This document shows positions 9,679 to 19,920 of a stretch of 32,146 nt of DNA, in pieces. Where the stretch lies: assembly GCA_024195585.1 (NCBI GenBank), contig SWBL01000455.1, positions 1 through 32,146 on the forward strand, given 5' to 3'. Source of the DNA: Aureobasidium sp. EXF-3400. Its lineage: Eukaryota > Ascomycota > Dothideomycetes > Dothideales > Saccotheciaceae. A program made the position numbers and the translations under genes. Below the pieces are notes generated by a model. The model saw only the letters and a program-made list of their open reading frames with translations, did not search any database and was not told the DNA's origin. The first letter of the stretch is position 1; each line of letters starts with the position of its first letter.

Positions 9679-12499
9679 TCAACCCGTCATCTTTTCGTAG
9701 AGCAGGATGTAAGCGACCTTGTTGTCCTTGACACTGCTCTTGTCCTTGGCCAGTGGCGTACGCTTGCCAGACGACGACCCGTTGGCAACAGTCGACGTCC
9801 ATGTAGGCTTCTTGTTGGCACCGTTGACCTCGTTCCAGCTGCGCACGCTGTCCGTGTCATCATCACCGTCCAGACCCTCAAACAGGTTACGCTTCGAGGC
9901 ATCGGAATCTGCCTTGTGCTGCTCAAGTGCGCGTGCCAAAACCCTAGGGTCTTCCTCGGAACCACCCTCTGCAACATCTTCGGGACGGATGCGACGAATG
10001 ATAGTGTCATCGACACGGATCCATTCGCGCTCGTCCTGTCTAAGGATGTCAACAGTGTAGTGACCGCCAGCAGCACTCTTGCCGTGATGGTAGACAACAG
10101 ACGTCAAGCGATACTTGGGAGCACCGCCCTGGACAGCCAGGCCACCACGCTTCTGAGGAGCGAAGACCTCCTTGGGGATTTCCAGTTCGAGCGGGTAACC
10201 GACCTTCTTCCAAATCTTCTGAGTACCGCCAGTGTTGTCGTACTGGAAACGCTTCAGATGAAGGATCAAGACCGGTGGTAGGCTCTCGATGAAGACCTGC
10301 TTGACGGCAGTTGTGCCAGGGCCGCGGGGTGAGCCAAAGTCTCCAGTCAGGGTCTCCGGCTTCGTGATGGCTTTCAACGCTTGAATGATGTTGTTGACGT
10401 CGGGTGCACCAATGTCCAATTGAAGAGGCTGGTATGGCTCCATGGTGACCGAGTTCTTGAGACCGGGGACGCGAAGCTCCGAACGAAGGGAACCTCCGAA
10501 AACGCGGGTGATGGGAGTGGACAAAGATTCTCCGCTCTGGCGAGTGACAGACTGCTTCTGCTTGGGGCCAACTTCGAGCCAGCCAGCGTCGGTGTTCGCA
10601 CCGGAAGTGGTGCTGGCAGGCGATGCGGGCTGAGCAGAATCATCCGAATCGACTCCAGCCTTGCGCATAACAGTCATACACTCATCGTGAATACCATCGA
10701 GTAGGAAACCAAGGAACTCCTCGGCATCCTGTTGGTGACCACGTCTCATTGAGGAAAAGCGAGGCAACTGCTTGATGGTGTCGTAAACATATTCAGGAGT
10801 AATGGAGTCACCGTATTGTTCCAGTTCCTGATCCTTGAGGCGCATGCGCAACTTGTCAGCAGACTCTGCGCTGTCAATAGTCTTGAACTCTCTCATGAAC
10901 ATGATCCTGCGATAGTCAGTACCTCGTCTGCACATCAATCGAACAAAACTTACATGGCATCAACGAGAGGAGTGTCACTCTTGAACGAGTGAGCGGCTCT
11001 CTTGCTAACTTGATCCAGGAAGTTGTAGAAGGGCATACAGTATACAAGTATTTGGAGAATCTGCATATGTCAGTGGGAGTGTCAAACGACAAAGTAATCC
11101 GAGGAACATACCGAATTCATATAACACATATTACCGGTATTTACAAGTCCTCTGGGCTCCAAAAAGGCAATCTTATCATTATTATCGACATTAAACTGCT
11201 TGAGAGCCCCAGCAAGTGTGCTAGCTCTCGAAGGAGTTGCACCATTAGTTGCTGAAGCTCCGTTGACAGCAGCGGTAGAAGCGGCGGCAGCGGCAGCGGA
11301 ATTTTTGGAGCGCATGAGATCTGCCCATGACTTGGGAGCTGCCTTGGGTGCGGGAGTGGCAGGCTCAGCAGACTTGGCCTCGGCATCTGCCTCGGGAGCA
11401 GAGTCAGCAGCGGGAGCACTTTGCTCAGTGGCACTAGCAACCGCCGGTGCCGCCTCAGTCTTGGGTCTAGCTGCAGGCACCGCGGGTACAATTGGAACAG
11501 CCGGTCTTGTATCTTTCTTTGCCTGGCTCTGAGGGGTTGCGGGCTTCGACACTTCTACAGCTGTAGATTGAGGAGTGGCTGTGTTGACATCGGCCTCGGA
11601 AGGAGCCTGCGAGGTTGCCGGAGTCTCCTGAGCGGATGGAAGCTGAGATGGGGCGGCCACAGTGGAAACCTCGGACTGAGTAGCATCGGCAGCAGGTTCA
11701 TTGGCGGAAGTGGCACCCCTAGATGGCAAAGCGACAGCCTCATTGCCAGCTGTCAAATCCTGTCTCTTTCTTCTACGTCTGGGTGCTTTGGCAGGGAACG
11801 TTTCGCTGGGATTCGAGTACCATGGGAGCTAAGGATCGGTTAGCGCTGCGAAGGCAGGGTATGTGCAGACAGACTCACCTCGGGATAGAAGGGCATGCGG
11901 CGTACGGCAGGCTGAGCAACAGACGACCTACGCGAAGCAGGAAGGGATGGCGTCGATGCTTGAACGGAAGCGGGGCGAGGCGAAGGTAGAGACTGAGGAA
12001 TCGAAGTGGCGGGAGTTGGCGGAGCGTGGTACAGAGGCGACTGGGCAACAGGAAGCTGGTGAAGAGGCGACTGAGACGGAGCGGGCGGAGGTGGAGCCAT
12101 GTACGGCATACTCGTCTGTCGCGTGACGGGCGGCGGCATGCCAGCCATCTGGGGTTGCGAGCTGACAACTACAGGCGAGCGCGGTGGGTACTGCGGCTGT
12201 TGATGTTGCTGGTACTGATGCTGTTGGTGATGCTGGTGCATGGGGTAGCCATAAGCCTGGGGCATCCACCGTTGTTGCGGAGGATAGCCCATATGCGCGC
12301 CGGGATGACCGTAGTAGGCCTGAGCGCCCGGGTGGTGAGCATACTGGGCATACGGGTTCTGGACGGCCTGTTGCTGGTGGAATTGCTGGTAGTCCTGGTG
12401 ACGACGCGATTGATGGTGATGTTGCATGGGAGAAGAATGAGCAGGCAGAGCGGTTTGCGGAATATGCGATGGCCCTGCCGGCAGATGATGGTTCATCAT
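9679..12499 (-). CDS. ubp3: Ubiquitin C-terminal hydrolase, Ubp3/USP10 type
   Basis: Four exons on the minus strand: 12499-11879, 11828-11112, 11060-10954 and 10906-9679, with introns of 50, 51 and 47 nt, giving 890 residues. The N-terminus (about 1-200) is His/Gln/Pro-rich and disordered; about 225-400 is Ala/Pro-rich. The USP fold starts at GLVNTGNMCYMNS with catalytic Cys about 442, and an intron follows this box directly. The later boxes are GHQQDAEEFLGFLLD, then VYHHGKSAAGGHYTVD with catalytic His about 764, and WIRVDDTII with the acidic residue about 781-782. The protein ends at AYILLYEK, the usual USP end. An insert of about 60 residues lies between the last two family blocks. Sequence and layout fit Ubp3/USP10, which with its cofactor Bre5/G3BP deubiquitinates Sec23 and ribosomal targets and acts in vesicle traffic and ribophagy. 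Substrate roles are by family only. Confidence 0.9.
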
Positions 12500-13067
12500 G
12501 CCGGCGGTTGACGAGATGAAGATGGTCGCCGCACGTCGATCGAATCTGACGTACTACGGCCAACGAAGGTGCGCTGCGGGTTAGAAATCTTGTTGCGCGG
12601 GAGGAGCCAGGTTGCGAGGGATTGGCGGCAGCGCAGAATGCAGAGCGGTGATGTTCAACAACTGGTTGACGACGATGAAAGACTCAAGTGGTCCAGGCGT
12701 CAAAGCTCGAGAAGACCCGCAGAGGGATCGATGACCGCCGGTTCCTTATTTTTTCTTCTTTTGTTGCTGCGAAGATTAATATTTTCCGTGCGGAAAAGGA
12801 AGCTGCCCTGCCATTCTCATGAGACGCATTGAGAGTAGTCCTGACAAAGAAGGTGGTTTTTGTTCGCTCTTTCCTTTGTTTCGCGCATGCCTTTGTCAGT
12901 GACGCTGTTGCTCTCACTGACCAATCGGCGCTAGCCATTTGTATCTCCGACAATCAACCGCCGCTCCAAGCACCGACGACAGCCATTCAATACCATTGTC
13001 GCGGACCTCTGTAGACTGTGAATATTATTGCTTGATTCTATTGTTTCATCTATATTCCACATTCAAG
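12500..13067. promoter_or_regulatory. Shared promoter between Ubp3-type gene (-) and Asterix gene (+)
   Basis: 568 bp between divergent starts. It contains a T-rich tract near 12747-12765 and a TTAATATTTT run near 12776-12785 but no clear TATA box at a usual distance from either start. Divergent housekeeping pairs with short shared promoters recur in this window. Confidence 0.5.
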
Positions 13068-13703
13068 ATGGTTTCAAAGAAGGATATGCGCAGAGCTGAC
13101 CTCAGTACGATCCACCACGACCATAAACCTTTGAGCTTGAAACTGACCACGCGACAGTCGTCCCTTACGCCGAGCCAGCCAATGTAAAGAGCGATGGCGA
13201 TGTCACTGGTACACTTGAGTAGATATCCATCTACACACCATAGTCTAACATACATTTTAGCCGTCATGGGCAGCACACTTCCAATGGCCGCTGTAAGTAC
13301 ACATTCTGTTGTTCAGTCACATGACTCGGCTGACAATAGGCCAGATCTTCACTAGAAACAAGTAAGGAACACTCGATATATGCTCAGAGCTTGACGAGGA
13401 CGTGTCCATACTAACACGTTACCGCTTCTAGGATGATCGGCTGGGTCGCTGTCATCTTCGCCGTCCAGAACTGGCTGTCAGAAACCCCCGAGTCGCAAAA
13501 GACTGCTTCAACCCCTGGTTACATGACCGTGGGCATGGCTCGTATGTCAGATCACATTTTGTGCAATGGCTTATTTGCTGACTTCTTGAACAGTCATGTC
13601 GACTGCAGTTGCATACCTTCCTCTCTTCATGCCTCCCGTCGCAGCACCCGGCATGGGAAGTGGTACCGAGGCACCCGCTGCTGCCGCTGCTTACACTCCT
13701 TGA
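13068..13703 (+). CDS. WDR83OS: PAT complex subunit Asterix (WDR83OS / UPF0139 family)
   Basis: Six exons: 13068-13104, 13158-13208, 13261-13292, 13345-13361, 13432-13541 and 13594-13703, giving 118 residues. Exon 4 is only 17 nt. The joins give the family's ordered blocks: MVSKKDMRRADL, IVPYAEPANVKSDGD, STLPMAA, IFTRNKMIGWVAVIFAVQNWL, STPGYMTVGMA and a final hydrophobic segment AVAYLPLFMPP. Two to three membrane helices and the NKMIGW block match fungal Asterix. In animals Asterix and CCDC47 form the PAT complex, an ER intramembrane chaperone that shields polar helices of nascent multipass proteins. The fungal role is inferred. Five introns in so small a gene is high but all keep phase; the fourth intron has a textbook CTAAC branch. 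Confidence 0.88.
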
Positions 13704-14548
13704 TTTCCTTCTTTGTAAACGATACCAAACTTGTATACCACTTTTCACTTTGTCCCAAGCATCTCATCGGTGTCAAGTATCCCATTGTGCATGTTGAATC
13801 GATCTTGACCAAAAGAAGAAAGTATCCAGTCAACACCTTTCTATCTCTCACAAAACCCAAATTCCACTCAAAACAAAAGACTGCAGCCAAAACAATCGAT
13901 CCATACGCAAAAGCAAAAGGAAAAAAAGTGCCCAGCGTTGGAATCGAACCAATGTGCTACAATGAATGCAGAAAGTTACAGATGAAAATAGCAAATAGCA
14001 GCGTAACTGACACCTGCTCCCAACTACACCATCTTACCGCTGGTCAGAATAAGGGCATGCTTTGGTGGATAAGTACTCACTTCTGATATTTAGGTGAGGA
14101 TCTTAGGGGCTAGGACTGAGAGTGATTGCAAGTGAATGAAGTCTCTGTTATCTCATCTGGAGTGAAGGGACAAAGGTACGGATAGAGACAAAGCTGGGAG
14201 GTCTAGGAAGGAGGGAGCCATGGTGGTATACGATATTCATTGTTCTTGCACATGATTCAGAGACATCATAGATAACAAAGCTGTCGACTTGATGTCGACT
14301 TTCCACACACATGTCACTAACATCACGAGAATCAAGCGAACAAGGAAACAGCAAACGTTGAACTTGACGGGCCACACACCGGATCTCGAGCGTTCATTGA
14401 TTGAAGAACATAGCATTTTGGTCCGAAAATGGGAGGCAGGGGGTATCTAGCGAATAAAAGAAAAAGCAAAACAGCGACATGCAACATCTGTCTCCTCCCG
14501 ACAATATTGTCTCCTAGCAACTTCTCAGCAACATTCAGTCAACACCAC
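13704..14548. other. Convergent intergenic region (3' UTRs) containing a tRNA-like unit
   Basis: About 845 bp between the 3' ends of the Asterix (+) and TBC (-) genes. Apart from the tRNA-like element listed separately I see no gene. A stretch around 13860-13927 is strongly A-rich on the plus strand, including the run of A that would terminate minus-strand Pol III transcription. Confidence 0.5.
13929..14038 (-). ncRNA. tRNA-like Pol III unit (degenerate or unusual intron-containing tRNA)
   Basis: On the minus strand there is a good A box, TGGTGTAGTTGG (14031-14020), a perfect B box, GGTTCGATTCC (13950-13940), and directly after the CGCTGGGCAC end a long T run (Pol III terminator). The T arm has four paired bases and one A-C mismatch. 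The rest does not fold as a normal tRNA. The seven bases before the A box pair poorly with the 3' acceptor strand GCTGGGC; a better partner, GACCAGC, sits about 6 nt too far upstream. AGTTAC pairs with GTAACT around a 23-nt loop but leaves no U at position 33. No anticodon can be assigned. It could be a tRNA pseudogene, a tRNA-derived element or an odd split-loop tRNA. Confidence 0.4.
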
Positions 14549-17347
14549 TCAAAGCGTCTTGGCGGCCTCGGCTCTTCTCTTCTCCACACTCTTCGCTGTA
14601 ACGATAGGTCCAAGTCTCGAAGACGCTTGGATAAGACCGTCGATAGTCACAACACCTCTAGCCATCTTACGATCCATGTAATCATAGATAGCAGCAGACG
14701 AGTCCAGCTTCAACAACTCGTCCTCGTTGAGCTTGAGAAGTGCAATAGCCACGTGCAGCAGGAAGACTTGTTGATTCTGGCCAGGAATACCCAGTACAAC
14801 ATCCCAGACACGGAACAGTGCTTCTACTGACAGCGTTGATGCAAAAGCAGTAAGGAACCAGTTGATCGGTACCGTCTGCTCATCCAAGACGTCCAGCTCG
14901 TCGAGATGTGCACCCAGGCGAGGCAGCAAAGCTCGAATGTAGTGACGCAGTACGATGGTATCAGCACGCGGGCCTTGCCAGTCATGCTCAGCGGTGAAGT
15001 AAGAGGTAGGCAGGACTTTCTCAATCAAGAAGCAGAAGACCCAGAAGGCTTGCTCAGTGGTCGGCATTGCGAGCAGTAAGTAGCCAGCGATGATGTTGAA
15101 GCCTTGGCAGTAGCCGATATCCTTGTTTCTGATTGCAAAGCAGCCGAGAAGTAGGGCCAGTGCGTCTTGGTTCTTCTCTTTTCGGAAGTACACATTGTTG
15201 GTCAAGGTACGTGGCGTATCCATCTCAATGTCATGTAGATATCTTTGATCATCCGGATGTGTGTTGTACTCCGCTGCCAACATGATGAAATCATCGGGCG
15301 AATAGTGGATGCTTGACTGCGCACTCTCCAACCAGATCTTGGCACGAGTCTTCATCGGGATACCGTCAAGAACGAACTTGACAAACGGACCACTAACCCC
15401 TGACTGTGCAAGGTTCGCGATGCCCACAGTACTAGTACCCATGGCTTCAACGCGATTCTTGGGTACTGAATCTGTCGTGGTGGTGAAGATGCGCGAAAAT
15501 CTGTTGCTAGCAAGTTTCGGCTCCTCGACCTTGGCCATCAACTTGTCGTATGCTTGCTCTCTCGAGATCTGAAGCTGAGTGTACTCCGATGAGATTTCGT
15601 CACGCAAACGCTCGGCATGTGTGGTGAAATCTGCAGGGTCGCAAAGGTCTTCTAGTCGTGGTACGTCATCATCAGTGTCGACCGAAGAGATGCTAGCGCT
15701 GTCGGTCGTCTTGTTTCCGTTGAGTTGAATTGGCAGACGTGATAGCAATGCTTGCTTGGTGACTTCGAGTGTCAGGAATTCGTGCCATGGACGAGACTCT
15801 TCGTTGGTCTCAGCATTTCCATCCTCCTGTGCTGTAGCATCGGCCGTCTCCTCATTAATACCTTCCTCGATGGAAGTGATAGAGGCAGAACGAGTGCCGG
15901 AGGTGGCTCGAGTGGCAATCGAAGTAGTACGACTCTTGGAGACGAATCTATGTCTCTCTAGCGAATAAAGCCACTGTTGAACACGAGGACCATCAATGAT
16001 GAACCCATAGTTGTCAGCGATGAAAGCTCGGAAGATTATTTTGATGATTTTCATGTCAAGCAGAGGTGGTGGCAGATCCTCGTTCTCGATCTTGTGCTCC
16101 ATCTCCAATGGCTGGTATGATGACATGGAGTTTGACCGGGTAGTCTGTGCAATACTCGGACTACGAATGCCCAGCATCCTCGGGTCTAGCATAGCAGCTA
16201 TCGAATGTCGATTTTGTTGTTTGGGTGGTTGACGTACAGATCCTTGGCCGCCAAACAGATTGAACAGGCCACCTCGCTGCTTGGGCATTCTGTTGCTACA
16301 AAGCGATTAGTACAGGACAGGTGCGAATGATGTAGAGTTGCCAACTTACGTATCAGCCTTCAAGCTGGCAGTAGGATTGCGCGGCGCACGAATAGTGGAA
16401 GAACCGGTAGGGAAGCTTGTACTAGCCGAGCTATCTAGCCTGACAAGAGGCGAAACAGGTGCTTGAGTGTTGGCTGTGATTGTAAGTGAGTCCCTAGCCA
16501 GAGTAGCTCGACTTTCGCCGAAGAGATTATCCGAAGATGCAGACTCCAACTCTTCTTGTAGACCGTTCGCGGAAGGTTTCGCGAATACTGGCGAATCTCG
16601 TACAGTCCTGTCGGCCTCCAGTCGCGACATCTCGTGGACAGTCATCATGTGGTCCTTGAACATTGTACCAAACTCTTCTACTTGTCTGCGTAACCGCGAT
16701 ATTTCTGCATCACGATCGCTGACGTCTTTGGCCAGTCTGCGGATGACCCTGCCTGCGCCACCCTGACGCTTGACGTATGCTACTATTGTCTTGTCGTCGG
16801 ACTTTTGGAGGACTTGAGGATTGTGGAGTTGATCGTTGACGTCGTTGAAGAGCGGTGGACGAGACTCGTCCTTGGGAGCCATGTTGAGGACGTTGATGAG
16901 AGAATGCGACGCGGCCGAGACTTGTTCGAGTGGTCGTGAGTCCTGCTCGGAACCAGAAGCAGCTTCGGCTTCAGTCTCATTGCCTGAACTGGCGGCTACC
17001 TCGCCATAAATATCTTCCGCAAGAGAGTTTTGCCTATCAGGAGCGTAGATTGAACGGGACCGTTTGCTCGACGAGTATGAGTGGACCGAGGCGTCATCTC
17101 GACCCGCGTGGTTGCTACCATTGCCGTTCATGACTACGAGGGTGTTCGCCATGGTACTAGCATTGCTGTTGTAGCTCGATGTGATATTGTTCGGCGGCGA
17201 AAATGGTTCGAAGGAGGTAAAGGTCGTGTTCTCCTGTGGTCGACCAGCGCTTTGAAGCGATTGGTTGGATGCCCGAGCCCGCGGTTTGACTCTTTGGGTG
17301 GATGAACGTCTCGAGGACGACCGAATTGGCCGTCCACGCTCGTCCAT
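14549..17347 (-). CDS. TBC-domain Rab GTPase-activating protein
   Basis: Two exons, 17347-16350 and 16289-14549, joined over a 60-nt intron, giving 912 residues. The N-terminal third is Ser/Arg-rich and disordered, with a short coiled coil around KDVSDRDAEISRLRRQVEEF. A conserved helical module follows (IIKIIFRAFIADNYGFIIDG). The TBC domain spans about 640-848 with both catalytic fingers: IEMDTPRT (Arg about 693) and YCQG (Gln about 728), plus the WFLTAFAS and RVWDVVL blocks. It should therefore be an active GAP for a Rab of the secretory or endocytic pathway. The Rab partner cannot be told. Two in-frame acceptors six bases apart (TAG at 16298-16296, CAG at 16292-16290) would add or drop two residues (Asn-Arg). 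An in-frame ATG right after the intron (16288) would give a shorter 579-residue form that keeps the TBC domain. Confidence 0.88.
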
Positions 17348-18496
17348 TATGTCGAGGTATGTGCTGGACGAAAGATTTATCTTTCTTGAACGAGAAAGAC
17401 GACGACGACAAGGCCAAACAGCTTTGTTTAATCACCTTGCTGCCCTCGCTGATCTATCCAGACTAAAGGTTCGGTCCGATGAGCTTTCCCCGCTTCCGCT
17501 GCCTGCAAACCGTCATCAAGCCTCATCCCTCTGTCTCATTTCCACGAACGAAACCCAGGGGCAAAGGGGTGCCCAATCTCTCCTGCATCAAGGACACATC
17601 TTGTCTTGACCCGTGCCATTATTACCTTCGTGGACGTCATCAAACTCAACATTGGGCTCTCATGTCCTCTCAGGCTTCAATCTGCATCTCCAGGACGACA
17701 CGCGCAATACACGTTCTGCCAAGCTGAAACCTCGAAGCATGACGTCTGGCGGCTCCAAAATAGATGAAGAGACACATCTTCAAATCTTCCAGAAAATTTC
17801 CTCAATCTAAAGAAGACTTGAAACATTTCCTGGCCAGGGTGACACAATGGTCCGGCACTGAGTAAAGCCAGACTTGACAGGTGGAAAACGGTCCCCAAAA
17901 ATGGCCATCTCCCTCCGCTGGTTCGCTGTCGGACAGGGTTCAACGGTCCCGCGTGGTCCTGAATGAGATGATTCAGTTTCGAAACAGCAAACGCTTATCA
18001 ACTTGACCAGATATGCTGGTCGGACTCTGCTGAGCTGCTTGCCTGCCAGTCTGTGTTAGGTCTGGAGCGATGCCATTTTTGTCCGCCGCTACAGGTGTCG
18101 TTGCAGATTCACCTCCTGACAGGAAGCACTTAGACTGACGGTCCACCGAAAACGCAACTATCAAGCGGTTTCTAGAAGCTTGGGAGTCCGGCAAAGTCAT
18201 ACGGTGTAGCGGGACCTTCATCGCGGCTTGGTACAGAATACATGCAGCAACCCGGCGTCTTTCCAGGTCTCGGGTATTCCCAATGCTGCATCCGGATGAT
18301 CAAGCTGTGGATCTTTGAAACTATCGCACTGCATCCAGTAGTTTCTGAGCATGTCCATCGGCTCGATCGCAGTTCTTGTGCAAAATCAGCGGCTATCGTT
18401 AGTCTGAATAGCCAGATCTCAGTTAGCCACGTCGGTGGAATACTAGCTGACCGGAACAAGCTTGTCGTTCGTATCTTCTGGATCACTCGACAACGG

Positions 18497-18542
18497 CATG
18501 GAGCAATTGCCGACACTGCCATGGAGCAATTGCCGACACTGC
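18497..18542. repeat. Perfect 23-bp tandem duplication
   Basis: Two identical abutting 23-bp units, 18497-18519 and 18520-18542, beginning CATGGAGCAATTGCC. As 23 is not a multiple of three, the duplication shifts any frame that crosses it, which fits local gene decay. Confidence 0.9.
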
Positions 18543-19023
18543 ATAGGATCCTCGGACTGCTCTGCGCGGATGGCGTAGAACTGCGGGTACCTTTCTTGTG
18601 TCGAATGCCGTCCCGTGGGATAGCCCACGATCCGACCACATTCCAGTCGCTAGAGCACACCTCTGGTATGGTGCCTCTACTGTCACAAGTCCAAATGAAT
18701 TCTTGGACAGCTTGGCCAGGTCCATGCAGGCAGGCGCGGCTCGGGCGATAAGGTTGCATTCCTTGACACCTGCGAGGTACCGCATGATCACACCCAGGAA
18801 TGTTCGACATAAGCTCGGACAAAGCATTATACGGCGATCGAAGTCCCTTTGTCGTATCATGACAGGCCAAGGGACTTTTCAGACATCGAGTCTGCTGGCT
18901 CCATTGACCACATATCGCTTTCAATTTGTCGAGGAAACCTCCAGACTCCTGCTTGGGTGACCAGAATCCGATTATTCCATGCTTCGAATTTTCCTCCGCA
19001 CTGAGATTGGATAGGTAGGAGCG

Positions 19024-19920
19024 ACCATGCCCTCGAATGCCGACGACGGGCTGGACATCGAATCGAACAGCGGACAGCTTGCCTTGGGGGTTAAAAAGCG
19101 TCGACAATGTGCGCCTGCATTCAGCCAGAGGGGCCACCGGTAGATACTCTCTTTGTTTCCCGGCTCTTGTCCCTGTCTATCTCTGCTCTCGATGCGGCGG
19201 TGAACATGCTGTCGTGACTGGCCGCCATGTTAACGATGTGCTGATGAGTGGCGCCCTCGAATCGAGAACCTGGTGTTTCTATGCTTCAGATTGCCTTCCG
19301 ACTGCAATTTGGCAGCAAATGCCGATCGTACCTTCGAGTGCCGACAACAGGATAGAAGTTGAGTCAAAGAGGGAGCAGCCCACCTTTGAGGTCGACAGCC
19401 ACGACGGTGTCGACACTTTGTGCCTGCATCCAGCGGAAGGGCCACAGGCAAGCTTCTTCTTTCTTCCCAGTCCCCGTGCCGGTCCCTCTCTGTCGACGTT
19501 TCGATGAATGTATCATCATTCAGTCTGACCGTCGTGGGAACGTTGTGCCGGTGCTTAGCGCCTGCGACTCGATCTTGTGATCCGGAAGCATGATAATAGC
19601 ACCGCGGTCCGTGTTGAGATATGCTATCAGGCGATGTTATTTTTGGCCGTTGTTGGTAGCAGACAGTCTTTCCATGTCCAACGTCTTGAGCTTTTCGATG
19701 CAAGATGTTTTTCTTCAGAGCGACCTTGAGACGGAAGTAAGGCCGATCCAATCGTCCGTCTCGAACGCTGCTATCGTTGACGCTTGTCAATTCCAGTGTG
19801 GGCCATCTTGTGCTTGGGCACGGAAACGTTGGAGCAACACCTGTCTTATCAGCAGGGCTTGAGCATGGCAAGTCGATAGTCAGCACTAGTCTCGGTCCCT
19901 CTCTCCGAGCGGTAGCCCCG
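19024..19920. repeat. Three diverged copies of a ~300-bp unit
   Basis: Copy 1 at about 19024-19272, copy 2 at about 19325-19578 and a weaker copy 3 at about 19690-19920. Shared blocks include CGAATGCCGACGAC / CGAGTGCCGACAAC, TCGACA followed by TGCCTGCAT and GGGCCAC, and GGTCCCTCTCT in copies 2 and 3. Differences in the best-aligned stretch of copies 1 and 2 are mostly transitions in both directions. Plus-strand translations of copies 1 and 2 resemble each other (PSNADDGLDIES versus PSSADNRIEVES), so the unit may once have coded. Edges are approximate. Confidence 0.55.

Noticed and set aside
12169..12511. Several open frames opposite or offset to the N-terminus of the Ubp3-type protein
   Set aside because: They are shadows of the His/Gln-rich, CAG-like repeated coding sequence.
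18172..19137. 321-residue open frame on the minus strand
   Set aside because: No domain, composition rich in Cys/Arg/Ser as in chance frames of GC-rich DNA, overlapping frames of similar length on both strands, and it crosses the 23-bp duplication and a repeat copy.
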